Below, in pieces: positions 51,675 through 60,930 of a stretch of DNA of 64,000 bases. The stretch spans positions 1 to 64,000 of the forward strand of contig JAILQO010000081.1 of assembly GCA_024698925.1 (NCBI GenBank). The letters run 5' to 3'. Below the pieces are notes generated by a model. That model was not told where the DNA came from, made no database searches, and worked only from the letters and a program-made list of their open reading frames with translations. Positions within the stretch are counted from its first letter, which is position 1; each line of letters begins with the position of its first letter. The position numbers and the translations under genes are program-made. The stretch is from Bacteroidaceae bacterium (GTDB lineage Bacteria > Bacteroidota > Bacteroidia > Bacteroidales > Bacteroidaceae).

Positions 51675-54353
51675 TCAGAATTTCAGCTGTTGCAGGGCGC
51701 GGTCTATCATGTCGTGGGTGCCGCTGCCGTCGGTGACATATTTGATCACCATTTCAGCGTAGTCGATGGCCTCTTGGAGCGCGGGGGTGACGGCGTTGGT
51801 CCGGGCTTGCGCGAGGCGGTCCTGTAGCGGGGCCAGATCCTCGGGCTCTGCCAGGTTGCCGGGGCGCATCGTGGCAAGGGCTTTCTTCAGCGCAGAATGA
51901 AGCGATGAGGTAGGGGCTTGCTGAATCTCCTGAAGAAGTTGTGTCATGCGGGCATAGCCGTGAGGTGCCCAAGGGGCATACTCCGGCACTTTCACCGTGA
52001 GCGCTAACCAGGCTTCTTGCTCCGACTGGCGACTTTTGGCCAACTGTACCGTCTCTTGGATGTCGGCTTCGGTCACGGCAAAATCGGCACCCTCGTTGTC
52101 GGCACTTGGCGCAGCGGGGAATGGGAAGTAGTGGGTAATGTGCTTGTCGGCCTCATAGTCTGCGAGAACCTTACCCTGACGGTCTGTGCAGAGGACGAGT
52201 GGGCCTTGCATCCAGGCTCCCATCCATGCGCCGTCAACCTGATCCGGTCCGAAGTCGATATGGCTTGTGTACGGCATGGTGACCTCAATGCGGTCGGAGG
52301 GTAGCCAGCGGCGCACGGGCAGCGTCACATAGCTGCAGGGCTGGTAGCGCTCGGCAACGCTATGGCCATTGATACGGATATCGAATCCCTCCGTGGCCCA
52401 ATAGGGGACGCGAAGCTTGAGCGCAAAGGGCTTTTTGGCCTCGGGGAAACGGATGAGGGAGTACTCGGACGGCCAGTCGCAGATCTGCTCAATGGTGACC
52501 TTCCGCGAGGACCATTGTGCCTTAGTGGGCAGATAGAGGGCAACCCAAAGGGTGTCATCGCCGACAAAATAAGCCGCGTCCTGATATTTCACATGGTTTT
52601 CGGCACCTGTGCCGCCGCAGCAGGTGGATTGGGGTGTCTCATTGCCCCAGGGCTTGCTGGCATCTTGACCCACGGCGTACTGATAGAGCACGGCATAGTG
52701 ATGGGGGTTGATGGAGCCTACGAGCTGGTTGTAGAGCAGCCGCTCGTAATAGTCCATATAGCGGGCATCATTGGGTGCGTAAGTGTTCAACTCCTTGGTG
52801 AGTTTGGCAAGATTATAGGCACAGCAGGTCTCGTTCAGGGTGGGCTCCGTGTTGGTCGTCATCGCGAGCATCTGCGTATAGGGTTGACGGAACATCTCGC
52901 CATTACCCACGCCGCCCATCGCATAGCGATAGCGACCCTGAACCATTGTCCAGAAGTTCTGTGCGAGCTGATAGTAATTGCTGTCTCCGCCTGCACGGAA
53001 GGTACGTAGGGCACCAGTCACCATCGGTATGTGCTGGTTGGCGTGGCGTCCACGGATGGCATCGATATTCTTTTTTAAGGGGTCAAAGAAGGCGGGACTG
53101 TCAAAATAGGTCGCTGCTTCAAGCAACCGTGCCCGATCTTCTTTCTGTTCGACCATCTCGGAGAGACGGGCCAGTGATTCCTGCATGCCACCCACCTCGC
53201 CAGCGATGTACATGTTCCACATCTCATAGCGGTTCCCGGGACGGGCACGTCGCTCTGCCTGTGTGCCGTCGGCTTGCACGAAGGTGCGGTAGTGGAGGCG
53301 GTTCCATACCCATAGTCCCATATCCTTGGCGATGAGCAGCGCTTTCCGCGCGAGGGCACGGTCATCGATATAGGTAGCAATGTCGATGAGGCCGGCTAAC
53401 TGCTTATGGACACTATAATAGGGCGCCCAAACCCACTGCTCGTTGTTATAGGCGCGATACATCTCAATCAATACGCAGTGCTGGGCAGGAATGGCGTTGA
53501 GGTAGCCGTAGCCGTAGTGGGTATAATCTTGCTTGTAGCGGTCGAAGTCAGCCCAAGTCCCTTTCAGTTCGCGTAGCTCGTCCTCAGGAGCCAGGTCGCG
53601 AGCCTCGCGATAACGCCCTAACGCCTTGTCGTACACGAAGGTTCGCTCCTGACAGCGGCGCAGCTCGTCCACCATCAGGCGGATATTGCTCTTGAGGCGT
53701 GCGCGTTTTTCGGCATCGGGACAGCTGGCATAAGCCATCGCGAGGGCACTCATATAATGCCCACTACCGTGACCTTTGAGCTTTGTGGTGGGAGAATCCC
53801 AACCGTCAGCCTCGGGATAGCCGTCGGTGGGGAGACCATAGGTGTCGCGATAGTTATAAAGCTGCTGGTGAACGTCGAGTGACAGCAGGTGATCAATATC
53901 GAGGTCGCGGTTGTGCGTGAGGCGGTTCTCGCCTGTTAACATCACACTGCCTAAGGGTAGCGGCTCGGCTACAGGGGCAGGCATGGGGGCCGTGTATGGG
54001 GCGCCGATGACATGAACGGTGGCTGTGACGGGATAGCCTTGTGCCGTTGTGTGATCACCGGGGATGAATCCTTGTACCGTATAATCTGTGCCAGCGGGCA
54101 ACGCAGCCTCGGCCTCTTCGGTAGCGTGCGCGGCATTAGACCAGGTTACTTGCCGATACGCCTTATGACCGTTGGTATAGGTAACCCACAGTTGGTAGGG
54201 CAGGCGAGGGGCTGTGCCGACAGGACACTCCATATCAACTGCCTCTACGGCTTGAATCTCTACAGCTTCAATGACGGGTAAGGCCGTGGGTAGGGTCTGC
54301 GCAACCAAGGCGGTCGCTGTGAAAAGGCAGAGTACAGTCAGTAAATTCTTCAT
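51675..54353 (-). CDS. GH127-type beta-L-arabinofuranosidase (DUF1680)
   Basis: An 892-aa secreted glycosidase (signal ends ALVAQT). Residues about 45-115 form an Ig-like Big_4-type domain (LWVTYTNGHKAYRQVTWS). The (alpha/alpha)6 barrel has GHGSGHYMSALAMAYAS, HKQLAGLIDI and the zinc-cysteine site: Glu508 and Cys510 in NETCCAYN, Cys578 and Cys579 in STCCGGTGAENH. The last 150 residues are an alpha-helical extension. GH127 enzymes (and the related GH146) remove arabinofuranose from plant glycoproteins and arabinan. It is divergent from GH36. Confidence 0.88.
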   Translation of the reverse strand: MKNLLTVLCLFTATALVAQTLPTALPVIEAVEIQAVEAVDMECPVGTAPRLPYQLWVTYTNGHKAYRQVTWSNAAHATEEAEAALPAGTDYTVQGFIPGDHTTAQGYPVTATVHVIGAPYTAPMPAPVAEPLPLGSVMLTGENRLTHNRDLDIDHLLSLDVHQQLYNYRDTYGLPTDGYPEADGWDSPTTKLKGHGSGHYMSALAMAYASCPDAEKRARLKSNIRLMVDELRRCQERTFVYDKALGRYREARDLAPEDELRELKGTWADFDRYKQDYTHYGYGYLNAIPAQHCVLIEMYRAYNNEQWVWAPYYSVHKQLAGLIDIATYIDDRALARKALLIAKDMGLWVWNRLHYRTFVQADGTQAERRARPGNRYEMWNMYIAGEVGGMQESLARLSEMVEQKEDRARLLEAATYFDSPAFFDPLKKNIDAIRGRHANQHIPMVTGALRTFRAGGDSNYYQLAQNFWTMVQGRYRYAMGGVGNGEMFRQPYTQMLAMTTNTEPTLNETCCAYNLAKLTKELNTYAPNDARYMDYYERLLYNQLVGSINPHHYAVLYQYAVGQDASKPWGNETPQSTCCGGTGAENHVKYQDAAYFVGDDTLWVALYLPTKAQWSSRKVTIEQICDWPSEYSLIRFPEAKKPFALKLRVPYWATEGFDIRINGHSVAERYQPCSYVTLPVRRWLPSDRIEVTMPYTSHIDFGPDQVDGAWMGAWMQGPLVLCTDRQGKVLADYEADKHITHYFPFPAAPSADNEGADFAVTEADIQETVQLAKSRQSEQEAWLALTVKVPEYAPWAPHGYARMTQLLQEIQQAPTSSLHSALKKALATMRPGNLAEPEDLAPLQDRLAQARTNAVTPALQEAIDYAEMVIKYVTDGSGTHDMIDRALQQLKF

Positions 54354-54384
54354 ATTTTCCCGATTAATTCGATGTTTTCTGCGG

Positions 54385-54392
54385 CAAAGATA
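54385..54392 (-). promoter_or_regulatory. -7 box for the GH127-type gene
   Basis: Minus-strand TATCTTTG, 31 nt upstream of the start codon. Confidence 0.55.
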
Positions 54393-54498
54393 GCTAAAAT
54401 TGTTTAGAGATGACCTTAGAAGATAGTAGAATGCATCTTTTTTTTGTTAACAATACTTAAAGTACGCGCCCGAAGCGTGCTTTCCGCTGATTCTTTCC

Positions 54499-54506
54499 TA
54501 CCTTTG
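54499..54506 (+). promoter_or_regulatory. -7 box for the GH36 gene
   Basis: TACCTTTG, 33 nt upstream of the ATG at 54540; divergent from the GH127 promoter. Confidence 0.55.
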
Positions 54507-54539
54507 TCGGCAAAACACAACCATTAACCCCTTTTTTCA

Positions 54540-56696
54540 ATGAAACGTTTACTTATTTCTTGTCTTGCCTTGACGCTTGCCTATGCGGCCAACGCCAAGG
54601 ATGTGTTCGTGAATACTCCGCACACGACACTGATGCTCTCTGTCAATGAGGGCAACACCCCACGCATTCATTATTACGGTTCACGCATCCGCCCCGAGCA
54701 GGCTCAAGAGGTTTATGATGCGATGAGCATCAACTACGACGCCTATCCTGCTTTCGGCCGTAACAGTTACGACGAAACGGCATTGAGCGTCACCCACGCC
54801 GATGGCAATATGAGTACGGAACTGGCCATCACGGGCTCACGTACAGAAGGCGATCTGACCATCATCTCCATGAAGGACAAGAAATATGAGTTCTTCGTTG
54901 ATATTTACTACAAGGCCAATGACAAGAGCGACGTGATAGAGACTTGGACGGTGATTCGCAATGGCGAGAAAAAGCCGATCCGTTTGGAACAGTACGCGAG
55001 CGGTGTCATGACACTGCGTCAGGAGGGTGCCTGGATCACGCATTTCCACGGCACCTGGGGCGCTGAGGGTCAGATGACCGAGGAACCGTTGACGCCTGGC
55101 CTGAAGAACATCGTTTGTCACGATGGTGTGCGCGGTGGTATGAACGATCGTGCCGAGGTGATGATATCCCTGGATGGCAAACCGCAGGAGAATAGCGGAC
55201 GTGTCATCGGTGCAGCCCTTTGCTGGACCGGTAACTATAAGCTGCGTCTTGAGACACGCGGCAAATATCGCCACACACTTGTCGCCGGCATTGATGACCT
55301 TCACACGACTTATACACTCAAGCCGGGCGAGACATTCCAGACACCGGAGCTGGCTTTGACCTATAGTGAAGAGGGTAAAGGCGGCGTCAGCCGTGCCTTC
55401 CACCGTTGGGGACGTAATGTGAAACTGCATAATGGCCACGGCTTGCGCGATATCCTCCTCAACTCTTGGGAGGGTGTCTATATGAACGTCAATCAGGAGG
55501 TTTGCGAGCAGATGATGGACGGCATCAAGGAATTGGGCGGTGAACTCTTCGTAGTCGATGATGGCTGGTTTGGTCGCAAGTACCGCCGCACAGACGATAC
55601 GCAGGGCCTCGGTGACTGGATTACCGACACCGAGAAACTGCCAAACGGCGTACCGGCCCTCCTGAAGGCTGCCGAAGATCGCGGGCTGAAGTTCGGTATT
55701 TGGATTGAGCCTGAGATGACGAACTCCAAGAGTGAACTTTACGAAGCGCACCCCGACTGGGTCGTAGCTCATCCGACACGCGAACTCTCCAAGGGACGTG
55801 GCGGCACTCAGCTCGTGCTGGACATGTCTAATCCCAAGGTGCAGGACTTCGTCGTGAGCATCGTGGATAACCTGGTTAAGGAGAACCCACACCTATATTA
55901 TATTAAGTGGGACTGCAACATGTCGATGAACAACTTCGGCAGTAGCTACCTCAGCGGAGACAAACAGAGCCACCTGATCGTAGATTACCATCGCGGCCTG
56001 CAAAAGGCCCTGGAGCGTATCCGTGCAGCACATCCCAACCTCGTGATTCAACTTTGCGCCAGCGGCGGTGGACGTGTCAACTGGGGCTTTATGCCTTACT
56101 TTGACGAGTTCTGGGTGTCGGACGATACCGACGCTCAACAGCGCCTCTTCATCCAGTGGGGTACGAGTCACTTCTTCCCCACAATGGCTATGGCTCAGCA
56201 TGTCAGCGCTTCACCCAATCACCAGACGCATCGCGTGATACCCATCAAGTTCCGCTTTGACGTGGCTATGACGGGACGTCTGGGTATGGAGATGAAGCCC
56301 AGCGATCTCAACGATCGTGAGCGTGAGTATGCCAAGAAGGCCGTGGCGTTCTACAAGGAGATTCGTCCGATTATCCAGCTGGGCGACCAGTACCGTCTGA
56401 TTTCACCTTACGATGGTAACGGTTTCTGCAGCGAGATGTTCGTGACAGAGGATAAGTCTGAGGCTGTTTTCTTCTGCTACAAATTTGAACACTATGTGGA
56501 TCTGCAGACGCCCCGCTGGCACATGGCTGGCTTGGATCCCGATGCGACCTATCGCCTGAATGAGTTCGCATGCTCGGAACGTCAGCACTACTTCGAGAAC
56601 AAGACCTTCTCCGGTAAGTTCCTGATGGAAATGGGCTTGGACGCGAATCTGAGCGGCCAGTTCTCCAGTCGTGTCATCCGCCTGACCAAGATATAA
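54540..56696 (+). CDS. alpha-galactosidase, GH36
   Basis: A secreted 718-aa enzyme (signal ends AYAANA) releasing alpha-galactose from raffinose-type or galactomannan side chains. It has the N-terminal beta-supersandwich (about 20-300), then the TIM barrel with LFVVDDGWFG, GIWIEPEMTN, nucleophile Asp458 in YYIKWDCNMSM and acid/base Asp528 in FWVSDDTDAQQRL. The common nucleophile motif is KWDMNR; here it is KWDCNM, an acceptable variant. It is complete. Confidence 0.93.
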   Translation: MKRLLISCLALTLAYAANAKDVFVNTPHTTLMLSVNEGNTPRIHYYGSRIRPEQAQEVYDAMSINYDAYPAFGRNSYDETALSVTHADGNMSTELAITGSRTEGDLTIISMKDKKYEFFVDIYYKANDKSDVIETWTVIRNGEKKPIRLEQYASGVMTLRQEGAWITHFHGTWGAEGQMTEEPLTPGLKNIVCHDGVRGGMNDRAEVMISLDGKPQENSGRVIGAALCWTGNYKLRLETRGKYRHTLVAGIDDLHTTYTLKPGETFQTPELALTYSEEGKGGVSRAFHRWGRNVKLHNGHGLRDILLNSWEGVYMNVNQEVCEQMMDGIKELGGELFVVDDGWFGRKYRRTDDTQGLGDWITDTEKLPNGVPALLKAAEDRGLKFGIWIEPEMTNSKSELYEAHPDWVVAHPTRELSKGRGGTQLVLDMSNPKVQDFVVSIVDNLVKENPHLYYIKWDCNMSMNNFGSSYLSGDKQSHLIVDYHRGLQKALERIRAAHPNLVIQLCASGGGRVNWGFMPYFDEFWVSDDTDAQQRLFIQWGTSHFFPTMAMAQHVSASPNHQTHRVIPIKFRFDVAMTGRLGMEMKPSDLNDREREYAKKAVAFYKEIRPIIQLGDQYRLISPYDGNGFCSEMFVTEDKSEAVFFCYKFEHYVDLQTPRWHMAGLDPDATYRLNEFACSERQHYFENKTFSGKFLMEMGLDANLSGQFSSRVIRLTKI

Positions 56697-56720
56697 TTCG
56701 TCGTTGAATACGTGCGTAAT

Positions 56721-56758
56721 GAGCTGTGGCAATTGATTTGTCGCAGCTCTTTTCGTTT
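56721..56758 (+). terminator. terminator of the GH36 gene
   Basis: GAGCTGTG (56721-56728) pairs with CGCAGCTC (56742-56749, one G-T pair), followed by TTTTCGTTT. It starts 25 nt after the stop codon. Confidence 0.75.
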
Positions 56759-56854
56759 GATTCAAGCGTGTTGATGAACGATGCCGAAAAAAGAAAATGG
56801 AGACAAAAGTGAAAAAAACTTGGCACTTTGAACCATTTACTCTAAACTTTTCAC

Positions 56855-56862
56855 TACCTTTG
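56855..56862 (+). promoter_or_regulatory. -7 box for tRNA-Ser
   Basis: TACCTTTG, 27 nt upstream of the mature 5' end of the tRNA. Confidence 0.5.
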
Positions 56863-56889
56863 CAGCCGCAATCGCAGGATTGCGCTCTT

Positions 56890-56977
56890 GGAGAGATGCC
56901 AGAGTGACCGATTGGGCCGGACTCGAAATCCGGTGAACGGCTTGTCCGTTCCGGGGGTTTGAATCCCTCTCTCTCCG
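56890..56977 (+). tRNA. tRNA-Ser (anticodon CGA)
   Basis: An 88-nt class II tRNA. The acceptor stem GGAGAGA/TCTCTCC is perfect, the anticodon arm CCGGA-CTCGAAA-TCCGG gives CGA (reads UCG), a long variable arm is present, and the T arm has loop TTTGAAT closed by a 5-bp stem with one G-T pair. Discriminator G; the CCA end is not encoded. No integrase or direct repeat of the 3' end was seen, so it shows no sign of being an integration site. Confidence 0.97.
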
Positions 56978-56981
56978 CATA

Positions 56982-57021
56982 CAAAAACAGACGTCAGTGA
57001 ACTGGCGCCTGTTTTTGTTTT
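56982..57021 (+). terminator. terminator of tRNA-Ser
   Basis: CAAAAACAG (56982-56990) pairs with CTGTTTTTG (57009-57017) with further pairing inside, followed by TTTTA. It may also serve the convergent GH43-like gene. Confidence 0.85.
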
Positions 57022-57049
57022 ACTTGACGAGCAACTCGTCTTGGGTGCG

Positions 57050-58069
57050 TTATTCTGGATTAAGCACCGGACGGTCCTGGTTGTTCCACGTCACGGGCTT
57101 GTAGAAAATGGCGCGCTTTTCGTCCTCACCTTCCATCCATTTACCTTGATAGAGGAGGTAGTATGCCTGTTTCTCATCGGCCGAGGGTACGAGATAGATG
57201 TTGGAAGCGCTATACACGGTGCTGTCGCCAATAGCGATGGGTTCGGGGGATTTTGTCCAAACCTCCGGCTCCAACAGGTTGGAGGTAGCGGGCGCTGTGA
57301 GGAGCCCCAGGAACTGGTATTTCGTCCACACGCCGCTTGCCGAATAGAAGACGCAGACGTGGCGGCCGTCAGGGGACAGAAACGCTTCGGGATTCTCGTT
57401 GACATAGATGGGATAGGCCGAGCGGCTACCGTCCGGATTGATCCATTGGCGTTCCCATTCATACTCCGGCTTCGACAACATGACGCGCTCGGAATCCACC
57501 GTCCAGGGATCTTTGAGGTGGGCAATATAGATGCACTGGGTCTCGTGCTCAACACGGCGCTTGGGCCATCCGGACCAGAACAGATAGAGTTCACCGCGCA
57601 CGGAGAGCACGGTTGGGTGCAATCCGAAGTTCCATTCAGCGTTGGTCTGTAAACAGCCTTTCAGTACCCATTCGCCTTCCATGGGATTGCCGGACGTGTT
57701 CTCGATGACATAGAGCTGGTGGTTATCGGTGTTCCCGTCAGTATCCGCTTCGAAATAGATATACCATATGTTACCTAAGCGGAAGAGTTCCGGCGACCAG
57801 ATATGGTTCATCGTGTCATTCTGCCATATCATCTTAGGTTTTGCCGTTGCTAACCCTTCAAGATCATCCGCTTCGTACAGACTGATGCTGTTGGAGCGTT
57901 TAGGCTGGCGGAGGAAATAGTATTTGCCGTCCTGGAATACCGCCTGCGGGTATTCGGCATCTTGAAACAGAATCTTGGACACGAGTGTATCCTGGGACTG
58001 AGAATCTCCGCAAGCGGCCATCGACATGATGAGGAGCAGGGTCAATAAGGTGAAAAAGTATCGTTTCAT
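57050..58069 (-). CDS. GH43-like five-bladed propeller lipoprotein, possibly non-catalytic
   Basis: Start at 58069 (MKRYFFTLLTLLLIMSMAAC lipoprotein signal, 339 aa); the longer frame crosses the promoter. Propeller stretches match GH43 arabinanase-type proteins: DGKYYFL, HIWSPELFRLGNIWYIYF, GELYLFWSGW and NENPEAFLSPDGR. However, where active relatives have Asp in ADPWV and Asp in AIDGT, this protein has Tyr (AEYPQAV) and His-Pro (GLHPTV); only the Glu is kept. It may be a carbohydrate-binding relative. Alignment is by eye. Confidence 0.75.
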   Translation of the reverse strand: MKRYFFTLLTLLLIMSMAACGDSQSQDTLVSKILFQDAEYPQAVFQDGKYYFLRQPKRSNSISLYEADDLEGLATAKPKMIWQNDTMNHIWSPELFRLGNIWYIYFEADTDGNTDNHQLYVIENTSGNPMEGEWVLKGCLQTNAEWNFGLHPTVLSVRGELYLFWSGWPKRRVEHETQCIYIAHLKDPWTVDSERVMLSKPEYEWERQWINPDGSRSAYPIYVNENPEAFLSPDGRHVCVFYSASGVWTKYQFLGLLTAPATSNLLEPEVWTKSPEPIAIGDSTVYSASNIYLVPSADEKQAYYLLYQGKWMEGEDEKRAIFYKPVTWNNQDRPVLNPE

Positions 58070-58096
58070 AGGAGACTTAGTTCGCTTTTTGCGTGG

Positions 58097-58104
58097 CAAA
58101 GATA
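58097..58104 (-). promoter_or_regulatory. -7 box for the GH43-like gene
   Basis: Minus-strand TATCTTTG, 27 nt upstream of the 58069 start codon, which supports that start. Confidence 0.55.
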
Positions 58105-58135
58105 TAACAAGTTTTTCAAAGAACAAAAAAAACAA

Positions 58136-58454
58136 GTCTTAACTTTCTCCTACGACGGGCACAGAGCGTTTATGAGCTTTTTTTTGTGTCATTTGAATAG
58201 CATTTTTCCTTGTATGCGATGAATATTTTGTTATTTTGCACCGTAAACTTGTGAAAGTTCTGCATTTTTCGGATGAAATGGTTAGGTTAAATACACATTG
58301 AGATAAGTAAGATTAGTTAGTTCATTTTAGTTAGTTAGTTTTGTACGTAGTCAGCGGGCTATGGTCTGTTTAGGTAAAAAAGATTGTTTGGGATAATGAG
58401 ATGAACATAGAGGAATATTTTGAAATAATACAATCATATATTATTATTAAATCA
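58136..58454. other. divergent intergenic region with long leader for the DUF4965 gene
   Basis: No convincing gene. Two TATTTTG words (58224-58230, 58232-58238) are the best -7 candidates for the plus-strand genes, which would leave a leader of about 210 nt. The leader contains repeated TTAGTTAG (58313-58341). A short upstream in-frame extension of the DUF4965 ORF (58401-58454) looks untranslated. Confidence 0.4.
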
Positions 58455-60914
58455 ATGAAGACAACATTCAGAGTAATCACAAATGCCGTAGCGGCGATGT
58501 TGATTTTTTGCGGTATCGGGTGTGCCAGCCAGGCGGGCGGCTCATCTGCTGATTTGTTTACCCCTTATCAAGTAACGGACCTGCGTGCACCGTCTGTACC
58601 TTTGCTCGTTTCTGATCCCTATTTTTCTATTTGGTCTCCTTATAATAAGCTGACCGATGGCACCACACGCCATTGGACTAACGACGAGAAGCCGCTGGAT
58701 GGCTTCCTGACCGTAGATGGGCAGCAGTATCGTTGGATGGGTGCCGATCGCACCGTGTTCAAGACACTGGTGCCGATGGCTGACGAGCAGGCTTGGGAAG
58801 GCCTGTATTCACGCAACGTGCAGCGTGACGGCTGGCAGCAGCCCGCGTACAGTGCTGGCGCAGACTGGCAGATGGGACAGGCCGCGTGGGGTAGTGATGG
58901 CCTCAGCTTTGTCCGTACGCATTGGAGCGCTCTGAACAGCGATCTTTATGTGCGCCGTCCCTTCACGCTCACGGAAGAGGATTTGCAGAAGGACCTGTGG
59001 ATTGTCTATTCCCATGACGATGTATTCGAGCTTTTCCTCAATGGTACGAAAGTAGCGGATACAGGCGAGACGTGGGTGGATGGCGTACAGCTTCACCTTA
59101 CGGGCGAGCTGAAGGAGCTGCTGCATTCAGGCGAGAACCTGTTGGCTGCTCACTGCCACAATACCACGGGCGGCGCTTATACCGACTTCGGACTTTACTG
59201 CAACACCAATGTGAGCGGCCCCGAGGTGAAGATTGCCGAGCAGAAGAGCGTCAGCGTGCTGGCTACCAACACCTATTATACGTTCGCGTGCGGGCCCGTA
59301 GAGCTGGATGTCGTGTTCACGGCTCCCTTCCTGATGGACGACTACGATTTGCTCTCTTCCCCCATCAACTATATTTCCTATCAGGTGCGCAGTACGGACG
59401 GCGAAGCTCATGATGTGCAGTTCAGCGTGACCGCTGCCCGTGAACTGGCACTCAACAAGAAGAGCCAGCGCACCACGACCGAGCTCATCACCGAGGGCGG
59501 CATTCAGTACGGCAAGTGCGGTACCGTGGATCAGCCCATTCTGGCCAAGAAGGGCGACGGCATCTGCATCGACTGGGGCTATCTCTATGTGCCCGCCATC
59601 AACGGTGAAGTCAGTACTTCTGAGGACGGGAGCATTACCTTCAGCCGCGACCTCGGTCAGACCAAGCAGGCTGCCAATTTCATGATGATTGGCTATGACG
59701 AGGTGCAGGATATTGAATACATGTACAAGCGCTATAAGGGCTATTGGGCCCACGAAGGCGAAGTGAGCATCTTCGACATGTTCAACCGTTTGAACAAGGA
59801 GTATGTAAGCATCATGAAGCGTTGCCGTGACTTCGATAAGGTGATTTACGATGATGCCATGAATTCCGGCGACAAGAAATATGCCGAGATCCTTTCCGCT
59901 TCCTATCGTCACGTGATTGCTGCTCACAAGCTCTTCAAGGACGAGGACGGCAACCTCTTGTTCTTCTCCAAGGAGAATAACTCCAATGGTTGCGTGAATA
60001 CGGTTGACCTGACCTATCCCGAGGCGCCCCTCTTCCTCATCTACAACCCTGAGCTGCAGAAGGCTCAGATGACCTCGATCTTCGACTACAGCTATAGTGG
60101 CCGTTGGACCAAGCCCTTCGCGGCGCACGACCTTGGTACCTATCCCATCGCCAATGGTCAGGTCTATGGTGGCGACATGCCGCTGGAGGAGGCCGGCAAT
60201 ATGTTGACGCTGGCTGCACAGCTGTGCCGCATCGACGGTAATACGAAGTATGTGGACAAGTACTGGGATATCATCACGACTTGGGCCGACTATCTCTCTG
60301 AGAACGGTCAGGATCCCGCCAACCAGCTTTGCACGGATGACTTCGCAGGCCACTGGGCTCACAACGCCAACCTTTCTATCAAGGCGATCATGGGTATTGC
60401 CGGCTATGCAGAGATGGCACGTATCAAGGGTGATCTGGAAACGGCTGAAAAGTACATGACCAGAGCCAAGGAAATGGCGGTGAAATGGGAGGCTGACGCC
60501 CTTGAGGGCGATCACTATCGTCTGGCATTCGACCGCGAAGATACGTGGAGCCAGAAGTACAATATGATTTGGGACAAACTGTGGAATCTGAATATCTTCC
60601 CCAACGATGCCATGGAGCGTGATGTGCAGTACTATCTTACCAAACAGAACAAATATGGTCTGCCGCTTGACTGCCGTAAGGACTATACCAAGAGTGACTG
60701 GATTATGTGGACTGCTGGTATGGCTAAGGATAAGGCTGATTTCCTCCAGTTTGTTGAACCGCTTTACAAATACATGGATGAGACCGGTTCTCGCGTTCCC
60801 ACCAGTGACTGGTATGATACCAAGACTGGTCTGATGGTTGGATTCAAGGCACGCTCGGTCATTGCCGGCCACTGGATGCGTGTTCTTGTGGACAAACTGC
60901 AAGCTGAAAAATAA
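58455..60914 (+). CDS. glutaminase-A-like (DUF4965/DUF5127/DUF1793) lipoprotein
   Basis: From MKTTFRVITNAV at 58455 it is 819 aa with a lipobox near CGIGC. The N-terminal part has PSVPLLVSDPYFSIWSPYNKLTDG (DUF4964/5127), then a beta-sandwich with DVFELFLNGTKVADTGE like the sugar-binding domain of GH2 enzymes, and the C-terminal (alpha/alpha)6 region with WTKPFAAHDLGTYP and GEMPLEEAGNMLT-like sequence (GGDMPLEEAGNM). Relatives include fungal glutaminase GtaA and many PUL-encoded proteins of unclear substrate. It precedes the TIG/NHL lipoprotein by 16 nt. Confidence 0.82.
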   Translation: MKTTFRVITNAVAAMLIFCGIGCASQAGGSSADLFTPYQVTDLRAPSVPLLVSDPYFSIWSPYNKLTDGTTRHWTNDEKPLDGFLTVDGQQYRWMGADRTVFKTLVPMADEQAWEGLYSRNVQRDGWQQPAYSAGADWQMGQAAWGSDGLSFVRTHWSALNSDLYVRRPFTLTEEDLQKDLWIVYSHDDVFELFLNGTKVADTGETWVDGVQLHLTGELKELLHSGENLLAAHCHNTTGGAYTDFGLYCNTNVSGPEVKIAEQKSVSVLATNTYYTFACGPVELDVVFTAPFLMDDYDLLSSPINYISYQVRSTDGEAHDVQFSVTAARELALNKKSQRTTTELITEGGIQYGKCGTVDQPILAKKGDGICIDWGYLYVPAINGEVSTSEDGSITFSRDLGQTKQAANFMMIGYDEVQDIEYMYKRYKGYWAHEGEVSIFDMFNRLNKEYVSIMKRCRDFDKVIYDDAMNSGDKKYAEILSASYRHVIAAHKLFKDEDGNLLFFSKENNSNGCVNTVDLTYPEAPLFLIYNPELQKAQMTSIFDYSYSGRWTKPFAAHDLGTYPIANGQVYGGDMPLEEAGNMLTLAAQLCRIDGNTKYVDKYWDIITTWADYLSENGQDPANQLCTDDFAGHWAHNANLSIKAIMGIAGYAEMARIKGDLETAEKYMTRAKEMAVKWEADALEGDHYRLAFDREDTWSQKYNMIWDKLWNLNIFPNDAMERDVQYYLTKQNKYGLPLDCRKDYTKSDWIMWTAGMAKDKADFLQFVEPLYKYMDETGSRVPTSDWYDTKTGLMVGFKARSVIAGHWMRVLVDKLQAEK

Positions 60915-60930
60915 TTAACCAAATACAAAT

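Noticed and set aside
56890-56977. tRNA-Ser as an integration site
   Set aside because: No integrase, no direct repeat of the tRNA 3' end and no foreign-looking genes next to it.
59127-60902. 591-codon minus-strand open frame opposite the DUF4965 gene
   Set aside because: Shadow of a highly biased coding strand; no start context, promoter or domain.
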